Shown: positions 23,532 through 33,510, numbered from the stretch's first letter. The stretch is DNA of 64,000 nucleotides from JANQTF01 sp041741415 (GCA_041741415.1 JBGSKC010000021.1:186001-250000); one strand, 5' to 3'. Notes: a model not told the origin generated them from the sequence alone. Made by a program: numbers and translations.

Positions 23532-25387
23532 CCTGGCAGTTTTTGTTCTGGCAGCCATTTTTCCAGCATTGACTGGAGGCGGGCTTTTTGAACGGGCTTA
23601 GCCAGAAAATCATCCATTCCTGCTTCCTGCGTCGCGCGGCGGTCTTCTTCGGTGGTGTTGGCCGTCATCGCAATGATGATCGGCTGTTTATCTTGCGGAA
23701 GCTGCTTTCTGATTTGCCGGGTGGTCTCCAGCCCATCCATCACCGGCATCTGCAGGTCCATCAGCACCAGCGGAAAATACTCTTTTTGAAGGTATTCCAG
23801 TGCCTCTACCCCATGGTTGGCAATGGCAAAGCCATAGCCGATATTTTTCAGCATGGTTTTGGCCACTTTTTGGTTCACAGGGTGGTCTTCTACGATAAGA
23901 ATGGTCATTGTTGGTTTTTCGCTGGGCGCTGGGAGCTGTGCTGGTTTGTAGCGAACTGATTCCGTGGACTTTACCTGCAGCGTAACAATGAAAATGCTCC
24001 CTTTCCCTGGTTCACTTTCCAGGCGCAGGCTTCCACCCATGAGGGAGACCAACTGCTGGCAAACGGCGAGCCCAAGTCCCGTACCGCCGTGGGTGCGGGT
24101 CCGGGAGATATCTGTCTGGAAAAATGGCTCAAAAATAGCCTCGTGCAGGGCGGGGTCGATGCCTGGCCCGGTGTCTTCGATCCTGAATTCGACCTCACAC
24201 AACTGCCCATCGAGGTGCTGGCAGGTCATGGAAGCCCGAACGCTTCCTTCGGTTGTGAATTTGATGGCATTGTCGAGCAAATTCAGCAGAACCTGCCGCA
24301 GGCGCTTTCCGTCCACCCGAATGAGGGATGGGGACATATCCGGCAGGTGCAACTGAAGGGTTAGGTGCTTGTCGGCGGCAGCTTTCCCGAGTTGCCTGAT
24401 GGCATCCTGAAGGGGGCCCTGCGGGGTTACCCATTCGGGAAACAGCTCAAGCTGGCCTTCATCCAACTGGGTCCAGTGGAGAATATTATCCACGATCACA
24501 AACAGGTTTTCTCCGGAATGCTGGATGGTAGCGACTGCCTCGCGCTGTTCGTCAGCCAGCTCACTTTCCTGGAGCATCCCCGACATGCCAATGATGGCGT
24601 GGAGGGGGGTGCGAAGCTCGTGGCTCATCACCGAGAGAAACTCCGATTTGGCGCGGGAAGCGAGTTCTGCCTGCTCTTTGGCCAGGATAAGGTCTTTTTC
24701 CTGCTCAGCCATGCGCTGGTTGGAACTAGCCAGGGCCATGAGGTGCTGCTCAAGGCGCTGGTTGAGGGCCACTTGTTTGTCGTTGGCCAATTCAATGTCC
24801 TTTTGCTGCTTTCTTGCCAGCTTGGAATAGTAAAAGGCGATGAAAAACACAATGGCCGCCGACACTACAAAATTGACCATGCTTACCTCCCGTACCGCCC
24901 GGGCCGTCATCTCGGGCGGGGCAGGCAACAGGCTGTATCGGGTTTTTTCCAGGAAAAAATAGGCTCCAATGGTGAGAATGGTCAGCGGCCATTTTTCGGG
25001 AAAACGCTTGCCAAAGTAGAGCAACATTAACCCCACCAGCAGGGGGATGAAAAACAATTGCTCACCGGCTTCCACGCCCCGGTATGAGGCCGATAGCACA
25101 ATTTTAAACAAGGCCGTGAGAACCAGGGCACATGCACCAGCCCGAAAACCGACTATTGAATTAAACAGCAAAACACTCCAAAACCCACATCCGCTCACAA
25201 ATTCTATCCACCCAAATGTGGCGAGAGTAGGGTTAATGGCCGGATGTGCAAAGGGAAAAACAAAGCAGCCTGCCAGAAATGCCACGCGGTTAAGCGTGGT
25301 TTGAACCCGCACCTCCTCTGTTCCCATTTCCTGGCGCAGGCCGAGCTGGGAGATTTTTGTCCAGAAGTCAGTGACTGTGTATCTCAT
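23528..25387 (-). CDS. Membrane-bound hybrid sensor histidine kinase with receiver domain
   Basis: A 619-residue protein. Residues about 35-190 form six or so membrane helices with no recognisable sensor fold. A coiled coil (about 190-245) follows. Next comes a HisKA domain with SHELRTP (H256), a HATPase domain with FRIEDTGPGI and HGGTGLGLAVCQQL, and a C-terminal receiver domain with LIVEDHPVNQKV and the phospho-acceptor in LVLMDLQMPVMDG. This is the layout of a hybrid kinase that relays phosphate to its own receiver. No separate response regulator or Hpt gene is adjacent. It converges on pncA with overlapping stop codons. Confidence 0.93.
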   Translation of the reverse strand: MRYTVTDFWTKISQLGLRQEMGTEEVRVQTTLNRVAFLAGCFVFPFAHPAINPTLATFGWIEFVSGCGFWSVLLFNSIVGFRAGACALVLTALFKIVLSASYRGVEAGEQLFFIPLLVGLMLLYFGKRFPEKWPLTILTIGAYFFLEKTRYSLLPAPPEMTARAVREVSMVNFVVSAAIVFFIAFYYSKLARKQQKDIELANDKQVALNQRLEQHLMALASSNQRMAEQEKDLILAKEQAELASRAKSEFLSVMSHELRTPLHAIIGMSGMLQESELADEQREAVATIQHSGENLFVIVDNILHWTQLDEGQLELFPEWVTPQGPLQDAIRQLGKAAADKHLTLQLHLPDMSPSLIRVDGKRLRQVLLNLLDNAIKFTTEGSVRASMTCQHLDGQLCEVEFRIEDTGPGIDPALHEAIFEPFFQTDISRTRTHGGTGLGLAVCQQLVSLMGGSLRLESEPGKGSIFIVTLQVKSTESVRYKPAQLPAPSEKPTMTILIVEDHPVNQKVAKTMLKNIGYGFAIANHGVEALEYLQKEYFPLVLMDLQMPVMDGLETTRQIRKQLPQDKQPIIIAMTANTTEEDRRATQEAGMDDFLAKPVQKARLQSMLEKWLPEQKLPG

Positions 25388-25501
25388 GCAGGCAGGGGCG
25401 GTTGTTGGACCTCCACTCTGCGAACATACTCTAGGCAGCCCTGTTCCTCTTAGCAAATGTCTTGAAATTGTAACATCCCCCCGAATTAGCGGGCAGGAGC
25501 A

Positions 25502-27010
25502 TCAGGGCTGCGCAGCCATTGGCAGCACTTGTGTACCGGCAAAAGCCTGCTGAATAGGATCCAGAATCAGACCGGGAAAAACGCCCAGCAGCACAATCAG
25601 GATCACCAGCATGAGAATACCCGTGGTGGGAGCAAGGCTGCGATCGGCACGTAGCGGGCTGTCCACCTGCGATGGCTGGAAGAACATATAAAAAATAACC
25701 CGCAGGTAGTAAAATGCTCCGACTACTGAGGTCAGGATCCCGATCGTGGCGAGAAGCACGAGGTCCTCGCGGATAGCCGAAAGGAACACATGGTATTTGC
25801 TCATGAAGCCAGCAAGAGGGGGAATGCCAGCAAGGGAAAACAAAAACACAGCCATGGCACCAGCCAGCATAGGTGACTGTTTGCCAAAGCCTTTCCAGCT
25901 TTCGAGTTCGTTGTCTTCCACGCGGGTCTCGGCCATGCCGAGCAAACCAAAGGCACCGACATTCATCAGGGTGTAGATGAACATGTAGAAGAGGATAGAC
26001 TGAAAGCCCATGACCGGAGCGCAGAGGCCAAGGAGCACATAGCCAGAGTGCGCGATGCTGGAGTAGGCCAGCATTCGCTTGAGGTTGGTTTGGCGGGCCG
26101 CCACGATGTTGCCATAGACCATGGTAAGCAAAGCAGCAACGGCCATAACGGTCGCGATGCGGTTGTCGGCGGCAGGGTCAACAAGGTTCAATTTGGAGAC
26201 CATGGTGCCGAGGGCAACGAAGGCAGCCATTTTGCTGCCAGTGGCCATGAAGCCAGCAAGTGGGGTTGGCGTTCCCTGGTACACGTCTGGCGTCCACGAA
26301 TGGAAAGGGAAGGCAGCCACCTTAAAGAGGAAGCCCACGAGCAGCAACCCGACAGCGACGTAGAAGAGCGGCAGATCTTTCTGAAGGAGGTCCATTCGCT
26401 GGGCCAGTTCGGAAAGGTCAAGCGTGCCCGGGCGAACAACTTCAGTTCCGACTGCTTCGCCGGAGATGCCATAAATGAGGGCGATCCCCAGCAACAGGAA
26501 TGCTGAGGCAAAGGAGCCGAGGAGGAAATATTTCAGGCCTGCCTCATTGGAACCGAGGTCAGTTTTGAAAAGTGCTGCGAAAATATACAGGGCCATGGAC
26601 ATGGTTTCCAGGCCGATGAAGGTCATGAGAAGGTGGTTGGCATTGGCCATGAGGATCATGCCGAGTACAGCGAAAACGAGCAGGGCATACACATCATAGA
26701 CCACTTTATCGTGGCGGCGGAGGTAGGAGGGCAGGAACAACATGGTAAAAACCCCCGACAGGCAAAGGAAAAGCGTAACGAGCGGAGCAATGCCCCCGGT
26801 TTCAATCATGCCACTAAAGGCGAGCTGGCTGGCAGCGGGTCCGCTGATCCAGGCCCAGGCCCCTGCTGCAAACATCCCTGCTCCTGCGATCCAGGGGATG
26901 CTGGTTCGCCATTTGAAGGCATCAAGCAGCATGATGACCAGGCCAAGGCCCAGCAAAAGCAGCAGAGGAGCTACTGCCATCGAATCGGAACCGAGAGTTT
27001 GGAGGTTCAT
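25502..27010 (-). CDS. nuoN: NADH-quinone oxidoreductase subunit N
   Basis: A 502-residue polytopic membrane protein of the proton-pumping antiporter-like subunits of complex I. Recognisable segments are HLLMTFIGLETMSMALYIF, VGFLFKVAAFPFHSWTPDVYQG, RMLAYSSIAHSGYVLLG and LAGIPPLAGFMSKYHVF, the last typical of NuoN. The Lys in FKVAAFP and the Glu in GLETMS are the conserved buried charges. Normally it is the last gene of a nuoA-N operon. Here no other nuo gene adjoins it in the window. ATG 27010 precedes the first helix. Confidence 0.94.
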   Translation of the reverse strand: MNLQTLGSDSMAVAPLLLLLGLGLVIMLLDAFKWRTSIPWIAGAGMFAAGAWAWISGPAASQLAFSGMIETGGIAPLVTLFLCLSGVFTMLFLPSYLRRHDKVVYDVYALLVFAVLGMILMANANHLLMTFIGLETMSMALYIFAALFKTDLGSNEAGLKYFLLGSFASAFLLLGIALIYGISGEAVGTEVVRPGTLDLSELAQRMDLLQKDLPLFYVAVGLLLVGFLFKVAAFPFHSWTPDVYQGTPTPLAGFMATGSKMAAFVALGTMVSKLNLVDPAADNRIATVMAVAALLTMVYGNIVAARQTNLKRMLAYSSIAHSGYVLLGLCAPVMGFQSILFYMFIYTLMNVGAFGLLGMAETRVEDNELESWKGFGKQSPMLAGAMAVFLFSLAGIPPLAGFMSKYHVFLSAIREDLVLLATIGILTSVVGAFYYLRVIFYMFFQPSQVDSPLRADRSLAPTTGILMLVILIVLLGVFPGLILDPIQQAFAGTQVLPMAAQP

Positions 27011-27334
27011 AAAGCGGAGGAGTCTGATAATCAGGGAACTGCGGGGATTGCGAAGCCCAATCGGGAGGCAATTTAGCACATCTGCCACCTTTCACCAAGA
27101 GGATTTGATTTATGGGCCGGGAGAAGCGGCAATCGTGGGTTCATGAGAGAAGGATCTTCGCTGCCCAAATCGGCAAATTTTCTCCCGCAACAGCACAAAA
27201 CCGGGGTTTCCTTATACTTGCTCCCGAAATGCCTCCCTCCAATCAAGCCTGGCACACAGCTTCTGGTGCGATAACCGTGTGCCGTCCATGCTATTCCCAC
27301 CAGGAGCACCTGATCCCTTCCAACCACCTTCACC
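27011..27334. other. Gene-free stretch between divergent nuoN and the small membrane protein
   Basis: About 324 bases that serve as the divergent upstream region of nuoN (minus) and the gene at 27335 (plus). I see no repeat, hairpin or clear TAnnTTTG box, and the short open frames here look like chance. Confidence 0.4.
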
Positions 27335-27679
27335 ATGATCAACTTTTTCCTCCCCGGCCTTGCCTTCCTCCTGCTCCACGAAATGGATGCTGTTCGCTGC
27401 CGCGAATGGCGAATTTTTCCCGGGCTTTCCCTCCTGCCTGAACGGATTGGAAGCATCCTGTTCATGCTGGCTCACATCCCCCTGTACTATTGGGTGATGC
27501 TCGAAGTAGCAGGTGGCCGCCCGGCTTTCAGAACCGGATTTGATTATTTCATGCTCATTCACCTCGGGCTCCACCTGCTGTTTTTGCGCCACCCCAATAA
27601 TGAATTCAAAGACTGGATGTCCTGGCTCTTTATCGGCGGGGCGGGGTTGTTTGGGTTGCTGGATTTGCTAATCAGCTGA
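27335..27679 (+). CDS. Small four-helix membrane protein, unknown function
   Basis: A 114-residue hydrophobic protein with about four membrane segments. It begins with a conserved-looking LHEMDAVRCREWR motif after the first helix. It probably belongs to a small Bacteroidota membrane family that shares this LHExDAxRxxEW motif; I cannot name its role. It has no partner gene and converges on the ABC transporter gene, with adjacent stop codons at 27679 and 27680. Confidence 0.65.
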   Translation: MINFFLPGLAFLLLHEMDAVRCREWRIFPGLSLLPERIGSILFMLAHIPLYYWVMLEVAGGRPAFRTGFDYFMLIHLGLHLLFLRHPNNEFKDWMSWLFIGGAGLFGLLDLLIS

Positions 27680-29530
27680 CTACACATAGCCCTGCGCCTG
27701 CAACCGGAACAGCTCGGCATAGGTTCCATTCATCGCCATCAGCTCGGCGTGGGAGCCCTGTTCGATGAGGCCTCCTTTTTCAAGTACCAGGATGCGGTCG
27801 GCCATGCGAACAGTTGAAAAACGATGGGAGATGAGCACGGCCATTTTCCCCCTGGTGAGGTCGGCAAAACGCAGAAACACCTCATATTCTGCCCGGGCAT
27901 CAAGGGCGGAAGTGGGCTCATCGAGGATCAGGAGCTGTGCATCGCGCATGTAGGCACGGGCCAGGGCCACTTTCTGCCACTGCCCGCCGCTCAGTTCCAC
28001 CCCATCATCAAATCGTTTGCCCAGCATTTGGTCATATTTCCCCGGCAAACTCTCCACCACAGCTTCGGCAAGGCTCCGCTGTGCCGCCTCCACTACCCGA
28101 TCCTGGTTGCCCAGGTCGTTGATGCGGCCCACAGCAATGTTCTCTTTGGCCTTGAAGTGGAACCGGATAAAATCCTGGAAAATAATTCCAATGTTTTCGC
28201 GCAATTCGTCAAGGTTGTACTCCCTGAGGTCCACGCCGTCGAGCAGGATGCGCCCTTCCTCGGGGTCATAGAGCCGGGCCAGCAGCTTGACCAGGGTCGT
28301 TTTTCCCGCCCCGTTTTCTCCTACCAGGGCCAGCTTCTCCCCTACCCTCAGCTCGAATGTCAGGTTGCGGATGGCGAACTTATCCGTGCCCGGATAGCGA
28401 AACCCTACGTTTTCAAAGTGAAAGCCTTCCGCAACTGGCCTTGGAAAAGGTTTGGCACCGGCTGGGGAGGAAATTTGCGGGCGAAGGGCCAGAAAATCAA
28501 AGAAATCCTGCAGATAGAGCGCACTTTGGGCAATGGAGCTGAGCTGCGACAGCATCGACTGGAGCAGGCCGCGCATCCGGGCAAAGGAGCCCGACAAAAA
28601 GGTGAGATCCCCCAGGCTGATGCTGCCCGAAACCGTCTGCATCACGATCACTACATAGGCTCCGTAATAGCCCAGGGTACCCAGACTGGTAAACAAAAAA
28701 CCCCAGAATGCGCGCTTCATCGCCAGGCTTTTGTTCACCTCATAATAGCGGTGTGCCAGGTCGCGGTAGCGGTTTTTGAGGTAGTCGGCCAGGCCAAAAA
28801 TCTTCACTTCCTTGGCCATCAGGTCGCTGGCACCCACATAGCGCAGGTAGTCGAGTTCGCGTCGTTCGGGGGTCCAGTTGCGGGAAATGGAATAGCTTCG
28901 CTGGTTAAAATGCAGTTCGCTGAGGAAAGCCGGAATCACAGCCACCACGAGCAGGACAATCAACCAGGGGTTAAAAAGCACCAGGCCGGCGCCGAGGAAA
29001 GCCACCGTGATGGCGTCCTGCACTTCAGACAGAATCTGCGACATGAGGTAGGTTCGGGCCGTGGTTTGCTGCCGCGCCCGTTCGAGTTTGTCGTAGAATT
29101 TGGAATCCTCAAACTGGGCGAGGTCCAGGCGGGCTGCGTGTTCAATGAGCTGAACGGAGCTGCTGTTGGACAGCAAATCACCCAGCAGGGCATCGAGCAG
29201 GGCCACGCCCCGGCTCAGGATCGCAGACAGCAGGGCAAGCCCCAGCTCTATGCCCACGAGCCACCAGATGAAGTCGTTGTCGGGGCCGCTGCCTTGCACC
29301 AGCCTCAGCACCTCGTCGATGATGAGCTTGCCCACATACAGCGAGGACACTGGCACAAGGGCCTGCAAAAGCCTCAGAAAGAGGTTTGCTGCGGCCATGG
29401 ACGGACTTGTTTTCCAGATCATGCGGAGGAAAGGCGGCAAATGGCGCAATGCCTTGAGGCTGTCGCGAAAGCTCAGCTCACCGCCGTCACGGTCACTTTT
29501 CGCTGAGATCTTGGAAAAAAGTCGAAACAT
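27680..29530 (-). CDS. ABC exporter half-transporter (membrane domain fused to ATPase)
   Basis: A 616-residue protein. The first ~340 residues hold the six-helix type I exporter membrane domain. The nucleotide-binding domain follows with Walker A (GENGAGKTT), signature (LSGGQ), Walker B (LLILDEPTSALD) and an H-loop (ISHRFSTV). As a half-transporter it must form a homodimer or pair with another. The substrate could be a lipid, peptide or drug; the sequence does not say. ATG 29530 was preferred because the longer frame runs through the GAGCC-type repeat upstream. Confidence 0.93.
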   Translation of the reverse strand: MFRLFSKISAKSDRDGGELSFRDSLKALRHLPPFLRMIWKTSPSMAAANLFLRLLQALVPVSSLYVGKLIIDEVLRLVQGSGPDNDFIWWLVGIELGLALLSAILSRGVALLDALLGDLLSNSSSVQLIEHAARLDLAQFEDSKFYDKLERARQQTTARTYLMSQILSEVQDAITVAFLGAGLVLFNPWLIVLLVVAVIPAFLSELHFNQRSYSISRNWTPERRELDYLRYVGASDLMAKEVKIFGLADYLKNRYRDLAHRYYEVNKSLAMKRAFWGFLFTSLGTLGYYGAYVVIVMQTVSGSISLGDLTFLSGSFARMRGLLQSMLSQLSSIAQSALYLQDFFDFLALRPQISSPAGAKPFPRPVAEGFHFENVGFRYPGTDKFAIRNLTFELRVGEKLALVGENGAGKTTLVKLLARLYDPEEGRILLDGVDLREYNLDELRENIGIIFQDFIRFHFKAKENIAVGRINDLGNQDRVVEAAQRSLAEAVVESLPGKYDQMLGKRFDDGVELSGGQWQKVALARAYMRDAQLLILDEPTSALDARAEYEVFLRFADLTRGKMAVLISHRFSTVRMADRILVLEKGGLIEQGSHAELMAMNGTYAELFRLQAQGYV

Positions 29531-29570
29531 AGGAGAGAATGGTTGAGAGTGGAGACCGCTGCGCTTGGGG

Positions 29571-29720
29571 GCAGGGAACCGGGAGCCGGGAGCCGAGAAC
29601 CGGGACTGGAGGCGAAGCCATGGCATAAGAGCCCACCCCTGGCCCCTCCACGGAGGGGAAAGTGACAGTTGGTGCCACCTGAACTCTCTAAGTCCCCTCT
29701 TGAGAGGGGATTTAGGGGTG
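29571..29720. repeat. GAGCCGGGA repeat block and Bacteroidota-type hairpins
   Basis: Between the ABC transporter start and the corA end lies a G/A-rich block (GGGAACCGGGAGCCGGGAGC, 29574-29606). Two short hairpins follow. One has arms CCCCTCC and GGAGGGG around 29643-29658; the other has arms TCCCCTC (29693-29699) and GAGGGGA (29704-29710), embedded in TTTAGGGGTGTG. I read them as dispersed intergenic repeats, not gene-specific signals. Confidence 0.55.
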
Positions 29721-29774
29721 TGTTCAGGAAACGGAGAACTCCTATCAACCCCAAAACTCCCATACCCCCAACCC

Positions 29775-30656
29775 TCACATAATCCCCTTACGCTTAAACC
29801 AAAGGCCAATACCAAAGCTGATGCCCAGCATAGCGGCCCAGGTAACGGCGTAGCCATAGGGCCAGCTGAGCTCCGGCATGTGCTCGAAATTCATTCCATA
29901 GACCCCCACGATGAACGTAAGGGGCAGGAAGAAGGCCGAAAACACGGTGAGGAGCTTCATCACGTCGTTGTTTTTCTGGGCGGCCAGCGACAGATAAGCA
30001 CCCATGAGGCTGTTGGCATCTTCGGTTACTTCATCCACAGTGAGGAGCAGGCTGGTAAGGGTATCTCTCAGATCCTGTTGCCGGGTTTGGAGCGATTCGG
30101 GCACATTGAGCTGGTTCAGGGCAGTTTGGGTGAGCAGAAGCAGCTTTTTGGAAATACGGGCCTTCGCCTTTTGGTAATACAAATCCTCCAGAGAAATACT
30201 TTTACTTGTTTTCAGGAAAATGACCTGCTCGAGTTGGTCCATTTTGCCTGATTGGACCATCACAGGATCCTCAAAACTGCGGATCATATCGCTGGCGATG
30301 CGAAGCACAAGCTCCATGGGCGTTCCGCACAAATCGAATTCCTGCTGAAGGAAGGGAAACTTGGCCCGGTGGACAGTTATGAGTCGTTTTTCGTGGATGA
30401 AAAAGGCGATTTTGTTCGACAGCTCCCCGATGGTGGTGATGCGGTCGTTTTTGGCTGAATAAGCCCTGAGAATCAAAAAGGTATAGTCTTTTTTGGTTTC
30501 AATTTTCGGCAAATGCCCGTGCTGGAGGCTATCAGCCAGGAGAATGGGATCCAGGCCATACCGGCCCGAAAGTTCGTCAAGCTCAGCCTGCCCGGGCCGC
30601 GCCAGGTCGATCCATTCAAAGCTCGAAAACTGGCAGATGCGCATTCGGTCTTTCAT
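29775..30656 (-). CDS. corA: CorA-family magnesium/cobalt transporter
   Basis: A 293-residue protein with a long cytoplasmic N-terminal domain and two C-terminal membrane helices. The first helix ends in the GMN signature (VYGMNFEHMPEL) that forms the ion-selective pore mouth. The basic end (GLWFKRKGIM) is typical. CorA forms a pentameric channel for Mg2+ or Co2+ in the inner membrane. ATG 30656 (MKDRMRI) was chosen over a TTG at 30704; an ATG four codons further in is also possible. It lies 48 bases downstream of the sigma-54 regulator gene and may be co-transcribed. Confidence 0.93.
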   Translation of the reverse strand: MKDRMRICQFSSFEWIDLARPGQAELDELSGRYGLDPILLADSLQHGHLPKIETKKDYTFLILRAYSAKNDRITTIGELSNKIAFFIHEKRLITVHRAKFPFLQQEFDLCGTPMELVLRIASDMIRSFEDPVMVQSGKMDQLEQVIFLKTSKSISLEDLYYQKAKARISKKLLLLTQTALNQLNVPESLQTRQQDLRDTLTSLLLTVDEVTEDANSLMGAYLSLAAQKNNDVMKLLTVFSAFFLPLTFIVGVYGMNFEHMPELSWPYGYAVTWAAMLGISFGIGLWFKRKGIM

Positions 30657-30704
30657 CGGCTGGCAAATTACAATCTTTCTGACGGGCTTTACCAGCCACC
30701 TCAA

Positions 30705-32072
30705 TCAAGTCCCTTCCTTTCTCTCCTTTAGCATCCGGTAAATTGTCGAAACGCCAATATCGAGCTTCTCAGCCACGAGTTTGATGTTCTGGTCGTATTT
30801 ATCGAGGTAAATGTCGATGATGCGGTTGGTGTATTCTTTCAGGGTCATTTCCTCTCCCAGCACATCGGGCAGCACATCGGGCGAAGAAAAAGACAGGTCT
30901 TCCTCCCTGATTTCCTGGCTGGTGGCCAGCACAGCAGCCAGTTCCACGATGGCTTTCAGCTCGCGAATGTTGCCCGGATAGGGGTATGCCAGCAATTTCT
31001 GCTGCGCACTGGCGCTGAGGGTAAACGGAGGCATGCCATTTTCCTTGGAAAACTCATCCAGGAAAAACCTCGCCAATATCAGCACATCTTTGCCGCGCTC
31101 CCGCAGGGGGGGCAATTCGATCGGCAACCCAAAAAGCCGGTAGTAGAGGTCTTCGCGAAAATTGCCCTTTTTCACCTCGTCGAGAAGGTTCCGGTTGGTC
31201 GCCACAATGATGCGGCAATCCACCTTGAGCGGACGGTTGGCCCCGATTCGCACAATCTCTTTTTCCTGCAGGGCCCGTAGCAGCTTGGCCTGAAAGGTAA
31301 CGTCCATCTCCCCGATTTCATCGAGGAAGAGGGTGCCGCCATCGGCTTCTTCAAATTTGCCCAGCCGCCGTTGATTGGCTCCGGTAAAAGCGCCCTTTTC
31401 GTGACCAAACAGCTCTGATTCAATCAGTTCGCTGGGAATCGCCGCCATGTTGACCGGAATAAACGGCTTCGATGCGCGCTTGGAATTGAAGTGAATGGCC
31501 TTGGCCACGAGTTCTTTGCCCGTGCCGGTTTCGCCCGTTACCATCACCGTGATGTTGGTCGTGGTGGCTTTTTCGATGTAGGTAAATACCTTTTTGATGG
31601 CCGGACTCTGGCCGATGATGCTTTTTTCGAAATCGTATTTCTTCTCAACTTCCTGCTGAAGGGTGATGATGCGGGACTTGAGGGAAACGTTCCGGCGAAT
31701 GTTCTGAATCGTGGTGAGCAGCCGGTCGCGGATGTCGTTGGTCTTGGCAATATAATCGTAGGCACCCATCCGGACGAGGTCCACGGCCGTGCTGATGTCG
31801 TCCTGCTCAGACACAATCACGACCTCGATTTCAGGGTCAAATGCTTTAATGAGCTTGAGCACCTCCTCGCCGTTCATGTCGGGCAGGCGGTAGTCGAGCG
31901 TTACGGCAAAAGGGTGCTTGGTTTGCAGCGCATTCAGGGCAGCTTTGGCCGTCCCAAATTTAAACACCTCGTAATCAGGGTTGTCTTCCAAGGTAAACCC
32001 GACCAGTTCTCTGTAAAACTCGTCGTCTTCAATAACAAATATCCGCGTGCGGCTGGCTTCTTGTTCGGTCAT
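30705..32072 (-). CDS. NtrC-family sigma-54-dependent response regulator
   Basis: A 455-residue protein with three domains. The N-terminal receiver (RIFVIEDDEF, acceptor Asp in VTLDYRLPDMNG) is followed by an AAA+ domain with Walker A GETGTGKE, the sigma-54-contacting GAFTGA loop and Walker B GGTLFLDEIGEM. At the C-terminus is a Fis-type helix-turn-helix (VAEKLDIGVSTIYRML). All catalytic residues are present, so it should activate sigma-54 promoters when phosphorylated. No cognate kinase is adjacent. The ATG at 32072 gives a normal receiver start. The moxR gene lies 81 bases upstream in the same direction. Confidence 0.95.
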   Translation of the reverse strand: MTEQEASRTRIFVIEDDEFYRELVGFTLEDNPDYEVFKFGTAKAALNALQTKHPFAVTLDYRLPDMNGEEVLKLIKAFDPEIEVVIVSEQDDISTAVDLVRMGAYDYIAKTNDIRDRLLTTIQNIRRNVSLKSRIITLQQEVEKKYDFEKSIIGQSPAIKKVFTYIEKATTTNITVMVTGETGTGKELVAKAIHFNSKRASKPFIPVNMAAIPSELIESELFGHEKGAFTGANQRRLGKFEEADGGTLFLDEIGEMDVTFQAKLLRALQEKEIVRIGANRPLKVDCRIIVATNRNLLDEVKKGNFREDLYYRLFGLPIELPPLRERGKDVLILARFFLDEFSKENGMPPFTLSASAQQKLLAYPYPGNIRELKAIVELAAVLATSQEIREEDLSFSSPDVLPDVLGEEMTLKEYTNRIIDIYLDKYDQNIKLVAEKLDIGVSTIYRMLKERKEGT

Positions 32073-32153
32073 GAATCTGGAATTGGGATCAATGGCGGGC
32101 AAAGAACGCGAAACCGGGGGAAAGTTTTTAGACAATGAGCATTCAACCATTTA

Positions 32154-33146
32154 TCAGGGGATCGCAATCACCTGCATCAGCTGAGCGATGATGAGTTCCG
32201 GGGTCATGTTTTCTGCCTCTGCCTCGTAGGTAAGGCCGATGCGGTGGCGAAGCACATCCTGGACCACGGCGCGCACATCCTCCGGAATGACGAAAGCCCT
32301 TTTTTGCAGAAAGGCAAAAGCTTTAGCCGCGAGTGCGAGGTTGATCGTAGCCCTCGGCGAGCCGCCATAGCTGATCAGCGGGGCGAGCTGCGGAAGGCCG
32401 TGGGCAGCGGGGTCGCGGGTGGCAAACACGATGCGGAGGATGTATTGCTCGATTTTTTCGTCGAGGTAAATGCTGCGGACCGCCTGCTGGGCGGCCCTGA
32501 TCTGCGTGAGGCTCACCACAGGCTGGATGTCAACCTTTTCTCCCGACACCTGCTGCCGGAGAATGAGGTTTTCCTCCTCCATCGTGGGGTAAGTAATCAC
32601 GCATTTGAGCATGAAGCGGTCGAGCTGGGCCTCCGGAAGCGGATAGGTCCCTTCCTGCTCCAGCGGGTTTTGGGTCGCCATCACTAGGAAAGGTTCTTCC
32701 AGCCGGAAACTTTGCTCCCCGATCGTGACCTGGTGCTCGGCCATGGCTTCTAGCAGGGCACTCTGCACTTTGGCCGGGGAACGGTTAATCTCATCTGCCA
32801 GAACGAAATTGGCAAAAATGGGCCCCTTTTTTACGAGGAACTGGAGCGTCTGCTGGTTGTAGATCTGGGTTCCAACCACGTCGGCGGGCAGCAGGTCGGG
32901 GGTAAATTGAATGCGGCTGAAGTCGGCAGAAACAGTTTTGGACAAGCTCTTGATGGCCAGGGTTTTGGCCAGGCCAGGCACTCCTTCCAGCAGGATGTGC
33001 CCGCCCGAAAGCAGCCCCATCAGGAGGCGTTCTACCATGTATTGCTGCCCGATCACCGCCTTGTGAAGCTCGCGAAGCAGGGGATCCAGAAATGCAGTCT
33101 CCCGCTCCACGCGGGCCGATAGCTCAGACGAAGTTGGTTGGGTCAT
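32154..33146 (-). CDS. MoxR-family AAA+ ATPase
   Basis: A 330-residue AAA+ protein of the MoxR group: Walker A GVPGLAKT, Walker B FVLADEINRSPAKVQ, sensor 1 ATQNPLEQEGTYPLPEAQ and a C-terminal lid (GGSPRATINLALAAKAFA). MoxR proteins are chaperone-like ATPases, usually beside DUF58 and von Willebrand A genes, and help to insert metals or assemble complexes. No such partner is next to it here; the following gene is the sigma-54 regulator. The ATG at 33146 removes a non-conserved extension. Confidence 0.93.
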   Translation of the reverse strand: MTQPTSSELSARVERETAFLDPLLRELHKAVIGQQYMVERLLMGLLSGGHILLEGVPGLAKTLAIKSLSKTVSADFSRIQFTPDLLPADVVGTQIYNQQTLQFLVKKGPIFANFVLADEINRSPAKVQSALLEAMAEHQVTIGEQSFRLEEPFLVMATQNPLEQEGTYPLPEAQLDRFMLKCVITYPTMEEENLILRQQVSGEKVDIQPVVSLTQIRAAQQAVRSIYLDEKIEQYILRIVFATRDPAAHGLPQLAPLISYGGSPRATINLALAAKAFAFLQKRAFVIPEDVRAVVQDVLRHRIGLTYEAEAENMTPELIIAQLMQVIAIP

Positions 33147-33510
33147 GTGTTCTTGGGTCCAATCGATGCTTGAGGCGGGGGAAAGCCAAAAATAGGGATG
33201 AATCCCCGGACTTATCAACTCCCGACGGGGTGGTTACCCGTTGTTTTTTCCAGTGGAGCTGTTTTTCTCCGGGTTTGAGCGTGAAGGTCAAATCTGATAC
33301 CAGAATTGGCGGCTTTGAAAGATTCGGGAAGGAGCACATTTTTTCGTGCATTCTGCGTGTTTGATCAAATTCTTTTTCTCCAACTTCTCTCTTTTTTTGC
33401 CAGCTCTTTTTCTTCTCCTGCCCAGCTGCACCGAGGGTATTTCCCAGCTTTTTTTCAGCCTAATTGGCTTACCTTGTCGGATATCTACCCCGAAGCTCTC
33501 TCCCCATCCC
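33147..33510. other. Divergent intergenic region between moxR and the exonuclease gene
   Basis: A 364-base stretch without a gene I can support. It has a long pyrimidine-rich tract (about 33363-33420). A TACCTTGT sequence at 33470-33477 resembles the -7 box, upstream of the gene at 33511. Nothing else stands out. Confidence 0.35.

Noticed and set aside
27824..29506. 560-residue open frame antisense to the ABC transporter
   Set aside because: It is a shadow of a GC-rich gene; the opposite strand has Walker A, signature and Walker B motifs, while this frame has no recognisable motif.
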